Positions 11,606-23,879 are shown, numbered from the stretch's first letter. The stretch is DNA of 64,000 bases from Lateolabrax maculatus (GCA_031216445.1 CM062211.1:1562001-1626000); one strand, 5' to 3'. Notes: generated from the letters alone by a model not told the origin. Numbers and translations: made by a program.

Positions 11606-14232
11606 TTACATTTGCTGTGGATATTCCTCCTCCCCAGAGGAAGAACCCTGGTTACTTTTAATATGGTCTGTAAATTATACTCTAAATATGGAAAACCAAA
11701 GGAGATGACAGCAGGAAGATTACTTCTCATCTACTATAATATCTTAATTATAATTCACTAGTAAGTATGAAAACATAGTGCTGCTTCCAAAGGCAGATCA
11801 TATTCAGATTCTTTTTTTGAGGACATTATTGGCATGTTCAGAAATTTGGGTGTGGCTGCAGATGCCTCTGCTCCTCTGTGACTGCTGGGAGAAGCATCTC
11901 TTTATTGGTGTGCAATATCCTGCAGATCTCTCCATCACATTCTCTTGCTGTACATTCCTGACATGCCTGCCCTACCCAGGTGTCTCCCTGCTGTAATGCA
12001 GAGCAGTGAGACAGCAAGTGGTGGACAACATACAGGACTCAGCTCTGACTGGTTCTTTATTGACGGGGGAGAGAGAGCTGCAGGAATGCTGGCAGCGTGC
12101 CTCTCTGCACAGCTCTGAATGAAGCGCTTATCTCTGCTATCAGTGAGCTGACTGTGCCGAGCCCTGGGCTCTGTGTGGCAGCTGGGCAGAAGGTCAGGTG
12201 GTTCAGAGTTTCTACAAGAAATACTGAGATATCTGTACTGTAAGTGATGAGCAGGTTAATGATTTAATATTTACATGTTTGGGTTAAGAAAAGGCCCTTT
12301 TCATAGAGCTTTGTATATCTGGAACCTTTTGGAACCTGTGTGACTTCTGCAACTGGTTCCTGTTTCTGTTTCTTCCACTGAATATATCAAGGGCCACAAA
12401 GGTCTTTCATGCTATTAGGCTATATTGGTCAAAAATAATTTGTTGGTTACAAAAGAACATAAACACTATTTTCTGAATTCTTAGAATGTGACATGAAGGC
12501 GCCATGCCTCTATAGTCTCTACAGACAAAATTTTGGTCATTTTTAGCCTGGGATTAGGTGCTCATGTTAGACTCAAACATGACAAGTGAAAAAATGGCAT
12601 TTCCAAAAGTTCCTGAGAAGAATTTGGGAGCAGTAACAGAGGAATCAGTGAGAGAAAGTCCTCAGGCATCCAGAGGTCTGAGCCTCAGCAGGACAAGGTT
12701 GAAACAAAGTTGAAACAAGGTTTCTGTCAAGTTTGTCTTTCAAACATCAATATTCTAACTGTTCTTCAGTCACAGATCCTCCTGGAAGCTTTCACCTCTT
12801 GTAAGCTGCATAGTGTTTTAAGCAGATTTAAAGTAAATGCACATTTTTTTAAGATAATCATGTTCTTCATATGAGTCACAGCAGTTGGGCAAATGGTATG
12901 GTACTATAGCAATGGTAACAAATCATTTTCTTCCCATTTACATGCTACAAGATCCAGTAAGAACACCACAACAACAAACATAGAAGCACAGAATCCCTGT
13001 AGCTACTTTTTTACAACTAGTAAAGTAAGCTTGTGCACCTTAACGGGCTGTTCACACACACAGGCTCAAAGTAGCAGGCTCTCTTGCCTCTCATGACTCT
13101 GTTGAATTTTATCAATTATCCAACTTTCTATACAATTAGAATAAAAGTCTAGTGGACCATGGTAATAGAGTGCTTATTGATGCTGAGTGTTTAGCAGGTA
13201 TATAAACCCAAAGGTCATTGCTTTTAAATCATATACTTGATCCTCTATATGTAAAGTTGACTTTACCAATTTGAACTTGTACAGCTCAGAAGTATTTGTA
13301 TGTAAATAAATAGTAAATTAGAGACAATTTTAAAAAACTGAATAAATTTCTGTTTTTCTATGTCTAGTTGTCAATATTTACATCATTAATACCTTTATCA
13401 CACTGTTTGATGAAGTTAAAATTAAGTCTATCATGTTTAACTGTAGAAATGTGTCCTTATCCCCAGGAAATACAACACAGCTTACAGACAGGTCGTTGGC
13501 TGGGCCTATGACGTTCTGAGTAAGCACATTAGGAAGCTCTTACCCTCATGGGTTGTGTCTGCCATTACAACAGTTTAGGCAGTGCCCAGAAGAAGGGGGC
13601 ATTTACAAAGCTTTGGATGGTCTCATTTGGGTGACAATTAATAAAATGAATCACAATCAAAAAGTGTCATCCTGTATAAAAACGTTTTATGGACTGTGGG
13701 CCTGACAATAGTTTACCATGATGAAAAATGGTGAAATGCAATGTCAAACTACCGACAAAAGACAGACTCACTAAATTACTGCTGCTCAGACTCACTGGCA
13801 CCTACTGCACATTGAGCTGAGGCAGACTCAAGGACACCGACTCTCCTTTGTTACATAATATGACGCGATATTGGAAAAAAGTGTTTTAAGGAACATTGCT
13901 CAAAACAGCTACTTATAAATATATAAGTATAACTTTTGTTTAAAAAATGTACCTGCAAGTTGCTCTTTAAGCATGTTTACCACTGTGATTGGCTTTTCCC
14001 ATATTTGTTTGTTTGTCCTTGCGCTCCCACAGCTGAAGAAATTTGCACAAACTTGAACCTTTCTCACTTTGTCCACGTGGCGGTGCTTGGCGACTTTAGA
14101 GTTGTGAATCGCGTGAAGAGGCGACTGGCTGCTAATTGGAGGGTCCGTTCACAATGAATGGCAGCCTGTTAGGCATCAGTGTGCTTCAACCTTCAGTAGG
14201 CACAAGTATGAAGCTACAAAGTACATGTTGAA
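11606..14232. other. Intergenic DNA; nothing recognised
   Basis: The stretch 11830-12200 is somewhat richer in G and C but shows no coding family, splice pattern or repeat I can name. The remainder is AT-rich. Confidence 0.4.
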
Positions 14233-15220
14233 TTACTGAACAGCATTTATACAGCACCTTTCAAGAACAGGCCTCACACAAAGTGCTTCACAATAAAAAC
14301 AAAAAAGAAAAGAGACATATATAAGATATACAGATATTAAAAACAGACATCCAGCTAAAAACCCAAGGCAAAAGAAACTTAACACAACACATAAAACTAA
14401 AGCAAGTCTACAGAGATGGGTCTTTGAAAAAGAGTCCACAGTGTCCACAGATCTTAAATCCAATGTGAGAGAGTTCAAAAGTTTAGGAACTACAACCTCA
14501 AAAGCACTGTCTCCTTTTGTTTTTAGTCTGGAGTAAGGAACAACCAACAAACCCTGATGAGAGGGCCTCAGATTTCTACTGGTGTTGTATGGCTGCAGTA
14601 GCTCTGTAATGGAGGCAGGTGCCTGACCATGCAAGGCTCTGAAAGTGATTACAAGAATCTTGAATTGGATTCGACAGGAAGCCAGTATAAAGAAAACAGG
14701 ATTGGGGTTACATAAGACCTTTTGGGGGACTTGGCCAGGAGCTTGGCAGCGACATTTTGGAGACTTGTAAGTGGTTCAGGAATGTTATGCTAAAACAGAT
14801 GAAAAGGGAATTTCAGTAATCAAGACGAGAGGAAATAAAGGCATTTATAATCATCTCCATCTCAGCTATGGACACAAAGGGCCTGAGTTTAGCAATGTTC
14901 CTCAGCTGGTAGAAACAGGAGCAAACCAATCAATTTATACACTGGTCAAGACTCAAAGATTGTCCCATAGAAACACCCAGATTACAGAGGATAGGCTTAA
15001 CAGAAGAGGATAAGGAGCCAAGACTTTCCCTCCCCATCTGGGGAGAAATAGGAACTTCTTTTGTATCTGTATTTAGCTGCAGAAAATTCTCTGCCATCCA
15101 ATCTTTTATAGAGTTTATGCAGTTCAGAAGAACTAACAGTTTTGAAACATGTTGAGGAAAAAATTAAATGTATAATTGAATATCATCATCATAACAATGG
15201 AAGGAGATACCTTTAAAATG
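14233..15220 (-). mobile_element. Dispersed fish repeat with LINE-like reading-frame remnant
   Basis: On the - strand 14634-14400 a frame reads MHGQAPASITELLQPYNTSR, then RLKTKGDSAFEVVVPKLLNS. This resembles the conserved end of fish non-LTR retrotransposon ORF2 products (HG.AP..L.ELL.PY, then LKTKGDRAF...PKLWNSLP). On the + strand the following kilobase contains phrases typical of a widely dispersed fish repeat: 'aaagtgcttcacaataaaaa', 'ctccttttgtttttagtctg', 'gcaggtgcctgaccatgcaa', 'cagtaatcaagacgagagg'. Frames are broken throughout. Family assignment is from memory of typical fish sequences. Confidence 0.55.
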
Positions 15221-15299
15221 ACTTATTATCTGCCGAGAAAAGAGTGCCGGCAGGCTTTCCACCTTGAGTGTGGTCCAATGCAGGAGGGACAACTCATCG

Positions 15300-15395
15300 A
15301 GACACATTTGGAGGATAAGTGTACACATATTGGACAGAGAAGACAGGTGGTCTGAAAGAGGTGTGATTCAGGCCATCTACACATACTGGACAATT
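15300..15395 (+). pseudogene. Probable Penelope-like retroelement fragment (C-terminal region)
   Basis: A frame reads VHILDREDRWSERGVIQAIY. The pattern H-hydrophobic-DRE-x-RW-x-ERG-V-x-x-AIY is one I associate with the C-terminal, GIY-YIG-containing part of Penelope-like elements in fish. Only about 30 residues are recognisable; flanking frames are broken and no reverse transcriptase is nearby. Another retroelement class using the same module is possible. Confidence 0.4.
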
Positions 15396-17112
15396 AAATT
15401 GCTTCATGTTGTCTTCACTCTCAATAATCCCTTCCTGCATCAAAAACTTGTAGAAGAAAACAGAAACAGCCAAAACTGACCAATCACAGTTTTTGCTGTT
15501 CCCACGTGATACATCTAGCTATAGCTGAGATGTGCAATTACATTTCTGAGGAGGCCACCCTCAAATTCCCTCCAGCACATTTTAAAAAAAACAGAGAAGA
15601 GCGGGATGGAGCAGCGACAGTGGGAGGCGTGGTCTCAAGTCCACGTAGTGAATGACACGTGGGGTCAGGGGTCACTGACCACCGCTCAGTGCTAGAAACA
15701 ACTGCAACACAGAGCTGGCAGTCAGAGCCGTTAGCTTGGCAAACGTTAGCAGCTCTGCTATGAGAGACTCTCCTGTCGGTAGCCATGCTGTTTATTGCAG
15801 TTAATGTTACGTTTCGTCAGTCTGTCAAGTATCCACCCACCTCTGATCAGAGGGCATTAACTTTTTTTTATACAAACTTCATCACGTAGACGGGTCCCAA
15901 CTGGTTGACTCTATCGATGATTCAGCCTGCGATCCCCAGGCTGATTTAAAATAGTAGAAGGGGTGTTCTAACCCTAACCCCTAACCTTAACTCTAACCCG
16001 TTTTAAGCCCATAAAATGCCAATTTTTATATATTTGGCAAAAGATATATCAATATTAACACCAGAATTGATGTGTTTCATCACAGTGCAGTCATATAATT
16101 TAGTCTACAGCTCAAAAAACATGTTTAAGTGTGCAGTACCACTTTAAGAATGACCCTACAGAGGTAAAGTCCAAATAAAGTGGTTTAAATCTGGATAAAA
16201 TTATATATCTGGTATATATATCTGGTAAATTAAGACATTTTAATATTTTTAGTACCGCACATTCAGGTGTGACCCTTATGTTTTCATGTTAGGTAGATCA
16301 TACTGACGTTTTCATGTTGAGTATGTACCCAGCTGCAGAGGAGAACAATGCATCAATGTGAGATAAGCAAAGTGATTTTCATTGAGCTGTCAGTCAAGCT
16401 GATCTGTAGAGCAAGGTAAGAGAAAGTGAAAGGGATTTCTAATGGATGGAACAGATTAGGAGCCTCCATGCACAGTGCTGATGATAACTCCACTGTCATA
16501 TCAGATGGATCTGGATGGAGGCTGTCGGTTGGTGGACCCTCCTGTTGCCCCAGTTTCTACCCTAAACAAGCCCTAACCAGAGCCATATATTGGCCAACAT
16601 CCTGCTCACTACATCAAAAAGATTCCGGGCCTCTGAAGCAGGTAGAGCCCTCTGACCTTCTCCTGGATCCAGCCAGGATTTGGATATGCTCTGCTGCATG
16701 TAGAGACCTCCCAGACCTCCCCCACTCACAGATGATCTCCGATGATTTCTGCCTGCATGATTGTCGATAGAAAACTGTAAGCATGGAACAAGCTTTCTGT
16801 CACAACAAATAGGTTTTTCTGCTTTTAAATACTGCAGCTACAGTTGAAAGTGACTGAACAGTTATTCAGAGGAATAAAATGAAATACACCACAAGTTCAG
16901 GACAGACTATATAAACATTTAAGTTCAAAGTTTTGTGCATACAAATTTAAAGTTGTTTTCTATATCACCCATAGAGGGATACAAAAAAGCTTAGATTCAT
17001 TACAGTACAATCACATAATGTGTTATGTAATGCCAAAGTGAACAATGAAGATAAACCCTAAGCTAACATGCTTACTACAATAGAGGCAACAACTGAAAAC
17101 ACTTCATCAGCT
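15396..17112. other. Intergenic DNA; nothing recognised apart from telomere-like motif
   Basis: An open frame of 114 codons at 16426-16770 has an odd Cys/Pro/Ser-rich composition, no recognised domain and no splice context, and is not called. A short CCCTAA-like tract is listed separately. Confidence 0.4.
15968..16000. repeat. Degenerate CCCTAA telomere-like tract
   Basis: Five imperfect CCCTAA-type units in a row (taaccctaacccctaacctt and onward). Confidence 0.55.
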
Positions 17113-17187
17113 TTAAAAGTGTCTTGAGATAACGTTTGTTATGATTTGGTGCTATGCAAATAAAATTGACTTGACTTGACTTGACTT
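17113..17187 (+). mobile_element. 3' tail of a LINE or SINE with TTGAC repeats
   Basis: Sequence 'gtcttgagataacgtttgtt' then 'gatttggtgctatgcaaata' and 'aaattgacttgacttgactt'. This order (CTTGAGAT, then GGCGCTATATAAATAAAATTGA plus a short tandem tail) is typical of L2-type LINE 3' ends and the SINEs that borrow them in fish. The body is truncated or too diverged to see. Confidence 0.6.
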
Positions 17188-20026
17188 TGAAGGACAAACT
17201 GCTCTAATTTGATAAAATCTTGGACCCTTGCTTTATCAATACATACATACATTTCAATCCTGTCCCCTGTATATGTTTGTATACAGTACAACTAATTTGC
17301 AACAGATACATTGTTAATAAATGTTGCAAAATATTCATTGACAACATATTTCAGTGTTTTCCTGCAATGACCGTTTATGTTAATTAAAGAATGATAAAAA
17401 AAAATTGTATGGTTCTGTAAAGACACTCACAGCCCTTGGTTAAGGTTAGGGAAAGATGGTGGTCTATAAATATTGAAAAAGTCAACAGCACGAGGCAGGA
17501 TGTGACAGCAGGCTGCATGCTGAAAGTATATCAAGCCGACATTAGCAATCAAATACTGATAGCAGAATAGCTCTACTTTAAGAAAATAGTTATTGGTTTT
17601 ATGTAATCATTTTCGAAAAGTCAATCCTTGAAAAGGAGTCCGATAGTTCTTTTTTTTTTATGACATTCAGTTTCAGCTCTTTATAGTTTTTGGTTAACCT
17701 GTAAAATGTTGCTAAAAACAGCTTGGAATGTCTTAATTTTATTCTTTCTTATCTTTGTTACGCCAAAAAGGTTCAATAAAAATATCACTGACAAAAAAAA
17801 ATGTACAGTATAATGGATGTTTTTTTTTATTTTGAAAGGAAAAGATACATGAAGGGAAGACATAGAAAAACGGACCATTTCTTAAACAGAAGTAGTCCAT
17901 TTCTCTCAAGTGACACCGTTTCTGGAAAGAGATGTTGCTGTTGAAGTTTAAGTGTCGTGTTTTAATGCTATGAGCAGTGCAAACTAAATTCCATTCACCT
18001 CAATATACTCCGTTTTGGATTGAATGTTGAAATCTCACAGAGAGATATCTCAAAACCTGGACAGATAAAACCCAAACTGGAAATACACCGCTAGAGGTCA
18101 ATGAGAAAAAAAATATGTTATTTTATGATCCATAGTGGCAGCTTCTCTGTACAACATGTTCTGGAGTTCCTTCTCTTGCCCTTATGCTTTCTTATTCTTA
18201 CATCCTTCATGCACTGTAGGCCTGTACCGGAAAGCAGGTTAACTGTTATCTGGTTAACATTGATGAATAAAACCTAGAGCAACATCAATTCTGGAACATG
18301 AACTCACATGACCTGCACGTTTTCCTCAGCAAAGTTATCCAGACAATTTAGTAAACCTGCTTTCCAGAACTCTAGATCAACGGGGGAGTTTACAGACTGC
18401 TGTTGTTATTTTCACAAAGGGAAGTAGTTAAAGGTCAAGATCCAGGAGTCAGTGGCACATATCAGGAGGCAGCAGTTACCATTTCCCCCCATATACAACC
18501 ACCTGTTATCATGTGACCCAAGTTAAATACTTTGTTGATAATAACTAAACAATTTCCATGACAACTGAGTCAGCTCCATTAGCTCAAGAGGACCATGATT
18601 CCTGGTTGAAAGTAGCAGAAAGAGACTATTTTCATAGTTAATAATAATATAATATCAGTTATGATAACATTTTATTCTGTAGCTTCATTAATGAAATCAG
18701 AGAATAGAACTTTACTAGACACAGCTTTATGACACAAAGCAACGGACAACCCCAAGAGCTTTTAAACAAAGGGGCACTCTGCTGAGGCTACACATGAATG
18801 ACACTATGCATCATCACACTTTATCACTTTCAAAGAAAACCTTATAGCATTTAAGTGATACGGTGTGTGTCGTGTGTAATGCCTGTGACACAGAAACAAT
18901 CTTTTTTTTCTGAGGTATCTTCTGTTGTCTGTCTGCTGTTTTGACCTAACAAACACACCTTTAGCTCCTTAATTGGCTTAAAATGTATTAATATTAGTTT
19001 TAATCTCTATCCTTGAGGACAACATGAAGTCATTTAATTTGTGTTCAAATCAAAGTAAAGTTGCAAGTCTTTTTTGATATGTCATGTCACTAATTTGGTC
19101 CAAGTCATGTGACTCCAGTTCAAACCTCTGATAGATTGCGTCATACAGTACAGGGCATGGAAAGCCCAAGCCCATATTATAAAACGTCAGTATTCATCTG
19201 ACCCACAGCCTCTCTATACATCTCTGTTACAAAAAACATTTTCTCTCAGTCCTCTTTTACTTAACCTGTGTTTGCAACTAAAATCAGCATGTAGTTTCAG
19301 TAAAGTCATTTCAATTCCACAGTATTGCCATGACATATCACTTTATACATTCTTTTCTTCCTACAGTCTTCCTATTTATCCTAAAGTTTAAATGATAGTC
19401 GGTGACATGTGACATAAGGACATTAATACAGTACACATTTAAAAGGCTGATCCCTCTTGACTCATACAGTACAGCTTACATTTCACTTGTCCGTCTTGTA
19501 TTAAATGTCAACAACTTTTCAAATATTTTCCTATAGTTGGATGTTTTGGCTAAAATGCTTCAGAGAGGTGTACTGCAAAGCAAGTTGGACATAGTGAAAG
19601 GGCGACACATTTACAGCCAATTTTAAATTCAGAAACTCTGAACATAGCTTGGACAGCAAAAATTACCATGGTGATCTAGGTAATTTAAAAGAGCCAGGAT
19701 AAAAGAGAGCCACCTTCATGACATTGAAAACTCTGCTTTGGGCTCAACATACCTCGCTAACCCCCATCTGGACGTGTCTCTCACGAAAAGTTTTGAATGA
19801 TCTTAAAGAACAAAAGCATGAATTAGTAAGTAAGCAGCAAGCAGGCTCAGACAGTAAGTGCTTTGTTACTGTTACATTACAGTAACACCTCCTTACACAT
19901 ATAGAAGTCAGTTTAACGCTAATGAACAGCCACACCAAACACATTCAAAGATACAAAGCCAAGCCAGTGGGTGTCTCAGTCCAACACCATTGGTCCAGCC
20001 TTGACTGACTCCTTGTATTTGACAAT
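17188..20026. other. Intergenic DNA downstream of rergl, including its probable 3' UTR
   Basis: AT-rich. No clear AATAAA on the - strand lies close behind the rergl stop, so the 3' UTR end is not placed. No other feature recognised. Confidence 0.4.
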
Positions 20027-20312
20027 TCACACTGACTTCCTCCTCTTGCCAAAGACGTTGTTGATGAGTTTGGCCATGGACTTGGAGCTGCTGGGGCGTC
20101 TCCTGCGTTCCTTGGCCTTGCTGCCCAGGCTAGCATTTTGCACCATCTTGGAGAATATGAGCGCCACCTCCTGGTGGTGTTCAGCTGCTGAGAGCTCGAA
20201 GAACTGGCAGTGAAACTCAGCCGCCAGGCACTGACCTTCTTCACGCAGCACTTCTCTCGTGTGGCACAGGTCCTGTTTGTTACCCACCAAAAATATGAGC
20301 GAGTCTCCGTCC
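20027..20312 (-). CDS. rergl: rergl exon 5 (NKxD motif to C-terminus)
   Basis: Begins after acceptor ...gaccaacag and carries LVGNKQDL, the SAAE loop, a basic KERRRRPSSSKS segment and the KRRKSV end; stop codon at 20029-20027. Confidence 0.88.
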
Positions 20313-23090
20313 CTGTTGGTCAAAAATCAGAGCAGGGCCACACAATCAGTGGCTCACTCCTACTTCTTAGACTAAAATACAGTGGTTTTCACTGGTTGTG
20401 TTTACATGCACACAACGGCCATTATTATATTATAATGATCTCAGTCTATACCTTTTGGCAGTTCCCAGGTGTAGCTCTCTCATTAGGTGCACTATGGCTT
20501 TGGCAGTGAGGAAGGAGGAGCGGTCACTGATATCGTAGACCACAATGAAACCATCAGCCCAGTGGATCTGGTCGTTTAAAGTAGACTTACCTTCACAGGC
20601 CTGAAAAAACAGGGAAAATAACAGTTTAATGACATTACATACAACAAATATGTTACATTTTGGTCTCAATGATCTGTACAAATTTAATCAGTTCCCCCAG
20701 TATGCAAAATATGAAACATCTGCGAGCCAGGTGTGGTGGAGCCAGTCTTGGTCACAATCCGTCCCTGAATACATTGCATACTGATATACAGTACATGTTA
20801 TAGTGCCTCACATATAGCTTAGTATGTATACTATACAAAATACAGAAAAGACGGGAGGTAGTTGGTGTGAATGAAAGGCTGTAATACATAAAGCCAGGTG
20901 TGAACATTACCAGAGAGGTTTTGAGTTTGTGGTGGTGAGGCGGTGCTGGAATGGCCTTGCTGTCCTTGTGCTGTAATTCTGATTAATGGACCCGAGACCG
21001 GACTCAGGCTGGAGGCTGTGGTTCAGCCGAGGACAGCCCCATGCTTGACTGGCTCTCTAAATTTAAGATGGATGATGCTGACTAGCTTTTGCTTTACACT
21101 CACTGGGCCCTATTTCAATTAAACAACACGTGCAAAGCGGTAGGTCTTGGGCGCACAGACTCTGTGGCCGCCTCCACTTGCTATTTTGGTTCATGTAATG
21201 TGCAGCAGTGCAAAGTGCAACTGGGCTGATTGACGCAGTAAGTGGACAGTTGACAGTGAAGCAAATGAGATACCAGGTAAAAAGAGGGCCAAGCTTTGTA
21301 AAAGTACAGTGAGTAAATGAGCAGGTTAGGTTTAAGTTAGATACCTGGTAATAATAATAAGAATAAGTAGTTGATCTTGAATCAGTGGATAAAGTAGCAG
21401 CTGGATAGAGTAGGGGAAATTGGGCATTCACTGCACAAAAGAGAGGAGGGCTAGGGCCAGATCACTGCTCGGCAAATCAGGCAGGGATAATTTGTGACGC
21501 TTTCTCTGGTTACTGGGCTATCTGTGCGGACCAGATGGATTCAAATCTAAAAATCTGATGATAAGTAGTACTGGTGGATGTGCTGCCTAGGACTATGTCA
21601 TTTTCTGGAGTAAAGACCAAATAATAATCATGATAACATCTTGTTGTTCTTCCTCCCTCTTATCTGTAGACTCACCTGAGAACATGGGTCATAGAGCTCA
21701 AGATTAATCTGCCTCCCATCCACAGACAGACGCTTTCTGTAAATGCACTCTGTGGAAGAAGAGGGAAGACGGCAGCAAGAGAATGAGAAAAAAAAGTCAT
21801 GATGAGATGACGCTCTGTTGTGTTGGCTCCCTGCGTACAGCAAGCAAATACAACTGAGAAAAACAGATGTGACCAGAGTAAATAATCGTCTTCCCTTTAA
21901 TGGTATGACTTGTAGCTGCAGTTAAAACTCTGCACATTTTCACGTTGCCGAGTTCATCTTAAAACTGTCACTACCATGCAAGGTTCTGGTCTAACCATCA
22001 TTTAAAAGTCGCCATACGCATTTGTGTATCTGAAATCATGAAACCCACGTTTGTCACCAATACTGAGACTCATTTATCTCCATAAGCATGCACCTGTCCC
22101 TTTCACACCTCGCACGGTGTCTTTGTCTCTCTCCCTGTTAAGTGCTGGGAGTGAACAGGCTCACACGAAACTAGATTATTCTCAGGGAAACAATGGCCTG
22201 TTGAGCCACTATCAGAGGCTAATGTGAGTCATTCCCCTGGCAGGTCAGGTGGCCTTTTCAAGGAGGCTGCAGAAAGGAATAATTACAGCATGGCTCCTCA
22301 GACAACATATAGGCTAACAATCTTCAAAAAATAACAATAAATGGATCATATATTTTGCATGTGCTCTTAATATAAGGCTGCAGTCCATTTTGACAAAAGC
22401 TACATTTTATTATTTGTTACACCAGCTGTAGTTAAAAGCTTGGCAGTTAGCTTTACCATGCGAAGTACAACATAAAAGAGTATATACAAGACACTGAGAT
22501 AAGAGGGCTTGGATTGAAAGCACTGGAGCTAGACAAACAGTGAATAGAAACTAGACCACTGCCGACCAAAAACAGACTTGATCCAGAGAGTGGATTTTTA
22601 CAGGCCACGAGGATGAAGGTATGCAGACAGAAGGGCAACTCTACAGAACATCACAATAACCACATGAGGCTTGTGACCACACAGCACTCCGCCTCTCTTT
22701 TACTCCATCCTCTTCTCAAGCTCTCCAGTCAGAGTTTGTTCAAACTTAGAGAACTTCATTTGAAATCCCACAGTTGAAGTATGGTTTTTTTTTTTTTTTT
22801 GGTTTTCAGCTATTCAACTATTATCTATAGATACAGCAGCAGTTGCAGCCTACATATTTCTAATAACAGTGTTTCTTTTTAAAGACGGATAAATACCTGA
22901 GGAGGAAGCGTACTCTCCAATGAAGCGCCTGGTGAGGAAGCGGACGATCAGAGCTGCAGACAGACAGACAGACAGACGAGGCCGATCAGAATCTGTTTAT
23001 CCCCGTCGTTCACTTCACATGTTCCGCAGCTCTCCTACCTGATTTCCCGACCCCTTCACTGCCCAGCACGGCGATCTTGATCTCGTTCAT
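20027..23090 (-). CDS. rergl: RERG-like Ras-family GTPase, complete, five exons
   Basis: Coding exons on the - strand are 23090-23039, 22953-22897, 21749-21676, 20600-20452 and 20312-20027, all with GT/AG introns and matching phases. They total 618 nt, or 205 residues, the size expected for RERGL. Motifs in order: P-loop GSEGVGKS (residues 10-17, Glu at the position of Ras Gly12); RFLTRRFIGEY before switch I, where Ras Thr35 is Ser; YDPCSQ in place of Ras DTAGQE, so the catalytic Gln61 is missing; HWADGFIVVYDISDRSSF; NKQD guanine-specificity motif; ELSAAE for the G5 loop; and the C-terminus SMAKLINNVFGKRRKSV, which I recall as identical to mammalian RERGL. No CaaX box is present. Family knowledge suggests GTP binding with weak or no hydrolysis and a role in smooth-muscle or growth control, but function is poorly defined. 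Start chosen because ATG at 23090 directly precedes the NEIKIAVLG beta strand. Confidence 0.9.
20452..20600 (-). CDS. rergl: rergl exon 4 (HWADGF...YDISDRSSF)
   Basis: Acceptor gttttttcag ends at 20601; donor GTATAG starts at 20451. Ten bases into the exon there is a second perfect donor consensus (AAG|GTAAGT) whose use would disrupt the frame. Confidence 0.88.
21104..21430. mobile_element. Possible DNA-transposon-derived repeat in rergl intron 3
   Basis: Starts with gggccctatttcaattaa, resembling the GGGCCCTATTTTAA-type start of fish repeats with many 'gcgca' and 'gtgca' phrases. No second end is seen. Weak call. Confidence 0.25.
21676..21749 (-). CDS. rergl: rergl exon 3 (switch II region, YDPCSQ)
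   Basis: Acceptor cttcttccacag; donor GTGAGT. Encodes the end of switch I, the following beta strands and the divergent switch II start. Confidence 0.88.
22785..22800. repeat. Poly(T) run in rergl intron 2
   Basis: Sixteen consecutive T residues. Confidence 0.9.
22897..22953 (-). CDS. rergl: rergl exon 2 (helix 1 and switch I)
   Basis: Small 57-nt exon with acceptor ctgtctgcag and donor GTATTT; encodes LIVRFLTRRFIGEYASSS plus split codons at both ends. Confidence 0.85.
22957..22977. repeat. (CAGA)n microsatellite inside rergl intron 1
   Basis: Five CAGA/GACA tetranucleotides immediately next to the exon 2 acceptor; the intron is only 85 bp, so the repeat makes up the polypyrimidine side of the acceptor on the - strand. 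Confidence 0.85.
23039..23090 (-). CDS. rergl: rergl exon 1 coding part (P-loop)
   Basis: ATG at 23090 followed by NEIKIAVLGSEGVGKS, donor AG|GTAGGA. A possible 5'-UTR acceptor (ttgtttctacag) lies 5 bases before the ATG, so the transcript may have an additional non-coding exon further right. Confidence 0.85.
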
Positions 23091-23240
23091 GTTCGCTGTA
23101 GAAACAAGACTAATCTCCGGCACAGAAATATCCCTCAAGTCTCACAGTGTGCAGGTGGAGCTGAGGGGGGGGGGGCGGCGCTTCGGGAGGGGGCTGCTCG
23201 TATGGCGCTTTCTATTTCAGATTCCCTTAATTATTTCCCC
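23091..23240 (-). promoter_or_regulatory. Candidate rergl upstream region with G-run/GC box
   Basis: On the + strand an uninterrupted run of 11 G followed by cggcgcttcggg (23165-23187) gives a GC-box-like site about 75-100 bases before the rergl start codon, in otherwise AT-rich DNA. An E-box-like CACCTG (- strand, near 23155) lies beside it. No TATA box is evident. Promoter role is inferred from position. Confidence 0.35.
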
Positions 23241-23410
23241 CCTCGTGATTATGAAGATGTGAAAATATCAGTGATAATAAAATTAAAAAGTGTCCATAAT
23301 GTATGCCAGGGCATATTAAGTCAAAGGTATGTGTTAATTTCTCATCTTGACCCAGTAAATCAAAATTAATAGGCAGCAAATTCTCAAGGTTTAAACATAA
23401 AATTGTGCAT

Positions 23411-23800
23411 TATAAAAATGTTGGAAGAAGTACTCAAGTCCTTAACTGAAGTAAAAATACAACAACGTACAATCCCTGCATTCAAAGTCCTACTTAAATA
23501 AAAGTACAAAAGCATTTTCAGCTAAATACATTCAAAGTACAAAAGGTAAAAGTAGCCTACTGGTTATGTAGTAAAATGACCTGTGATTGATATATTATCA
23601 TATACATTATACAACAATGTGTATTCAGCATTTTACTGTCGAAGCTGGTCGAGGTGGAGCTAGTTTTAACTACCTTATATACAGTATGGTAGTTTAGTCC
23701 AGTTGTTCCCCTCCTAAGGGTCACAAGATAAATCGGAGGGGTCGTGAGATGTTTCATGAGGTTGGAAAAAAGTAAAACCCGAGTTGCAGACACCCAGGGA
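23411..23800. mobile_element. Two adjoining percomorph-type interspersed repeats
   Basis: First repeat: 'ttggaagaagtactcaagtc', repeated 'aagtaaaaatac / taaaagtaca' phrases, 'gcattttactgtcgaagctg' and 'gtcgaggtggagctagtttt'. Second, from about 23700: 'agggtcacaagataaatcgg' then 'aggggtcgtgagatg'. I recognise both as very common non-autonomous repeats of percomorph fish. Neither carries a reading frame. They are my main taxonomic clue. Confidence 0.65.
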
Positions 23801-23828
23801 AATAACTATGGTTATATTTGTTTCTTTG

Positions 23829-23831
<3 letters not shown>

Positions 23832-23877
<46 letters not shown>
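23832..23877. repeat. (TA)n microsatellite
   Basis: About 23 TA units. Confidence 0.95.

Positions 23878-23879
<2 letters not shown>

Noticed and set aside
16426..16770. 114-residue open frame on +
   Set aside because: No family, no exon borders, and unusual Cys/Pro/Ser composition; probably chance or part of an unknown repeat.
21063..21431. 122-residue open frame on - inside rergl intron 3
   Set aside because: Overlaps a probable repeat and is not joined to any rergl exon by usable splice sites.
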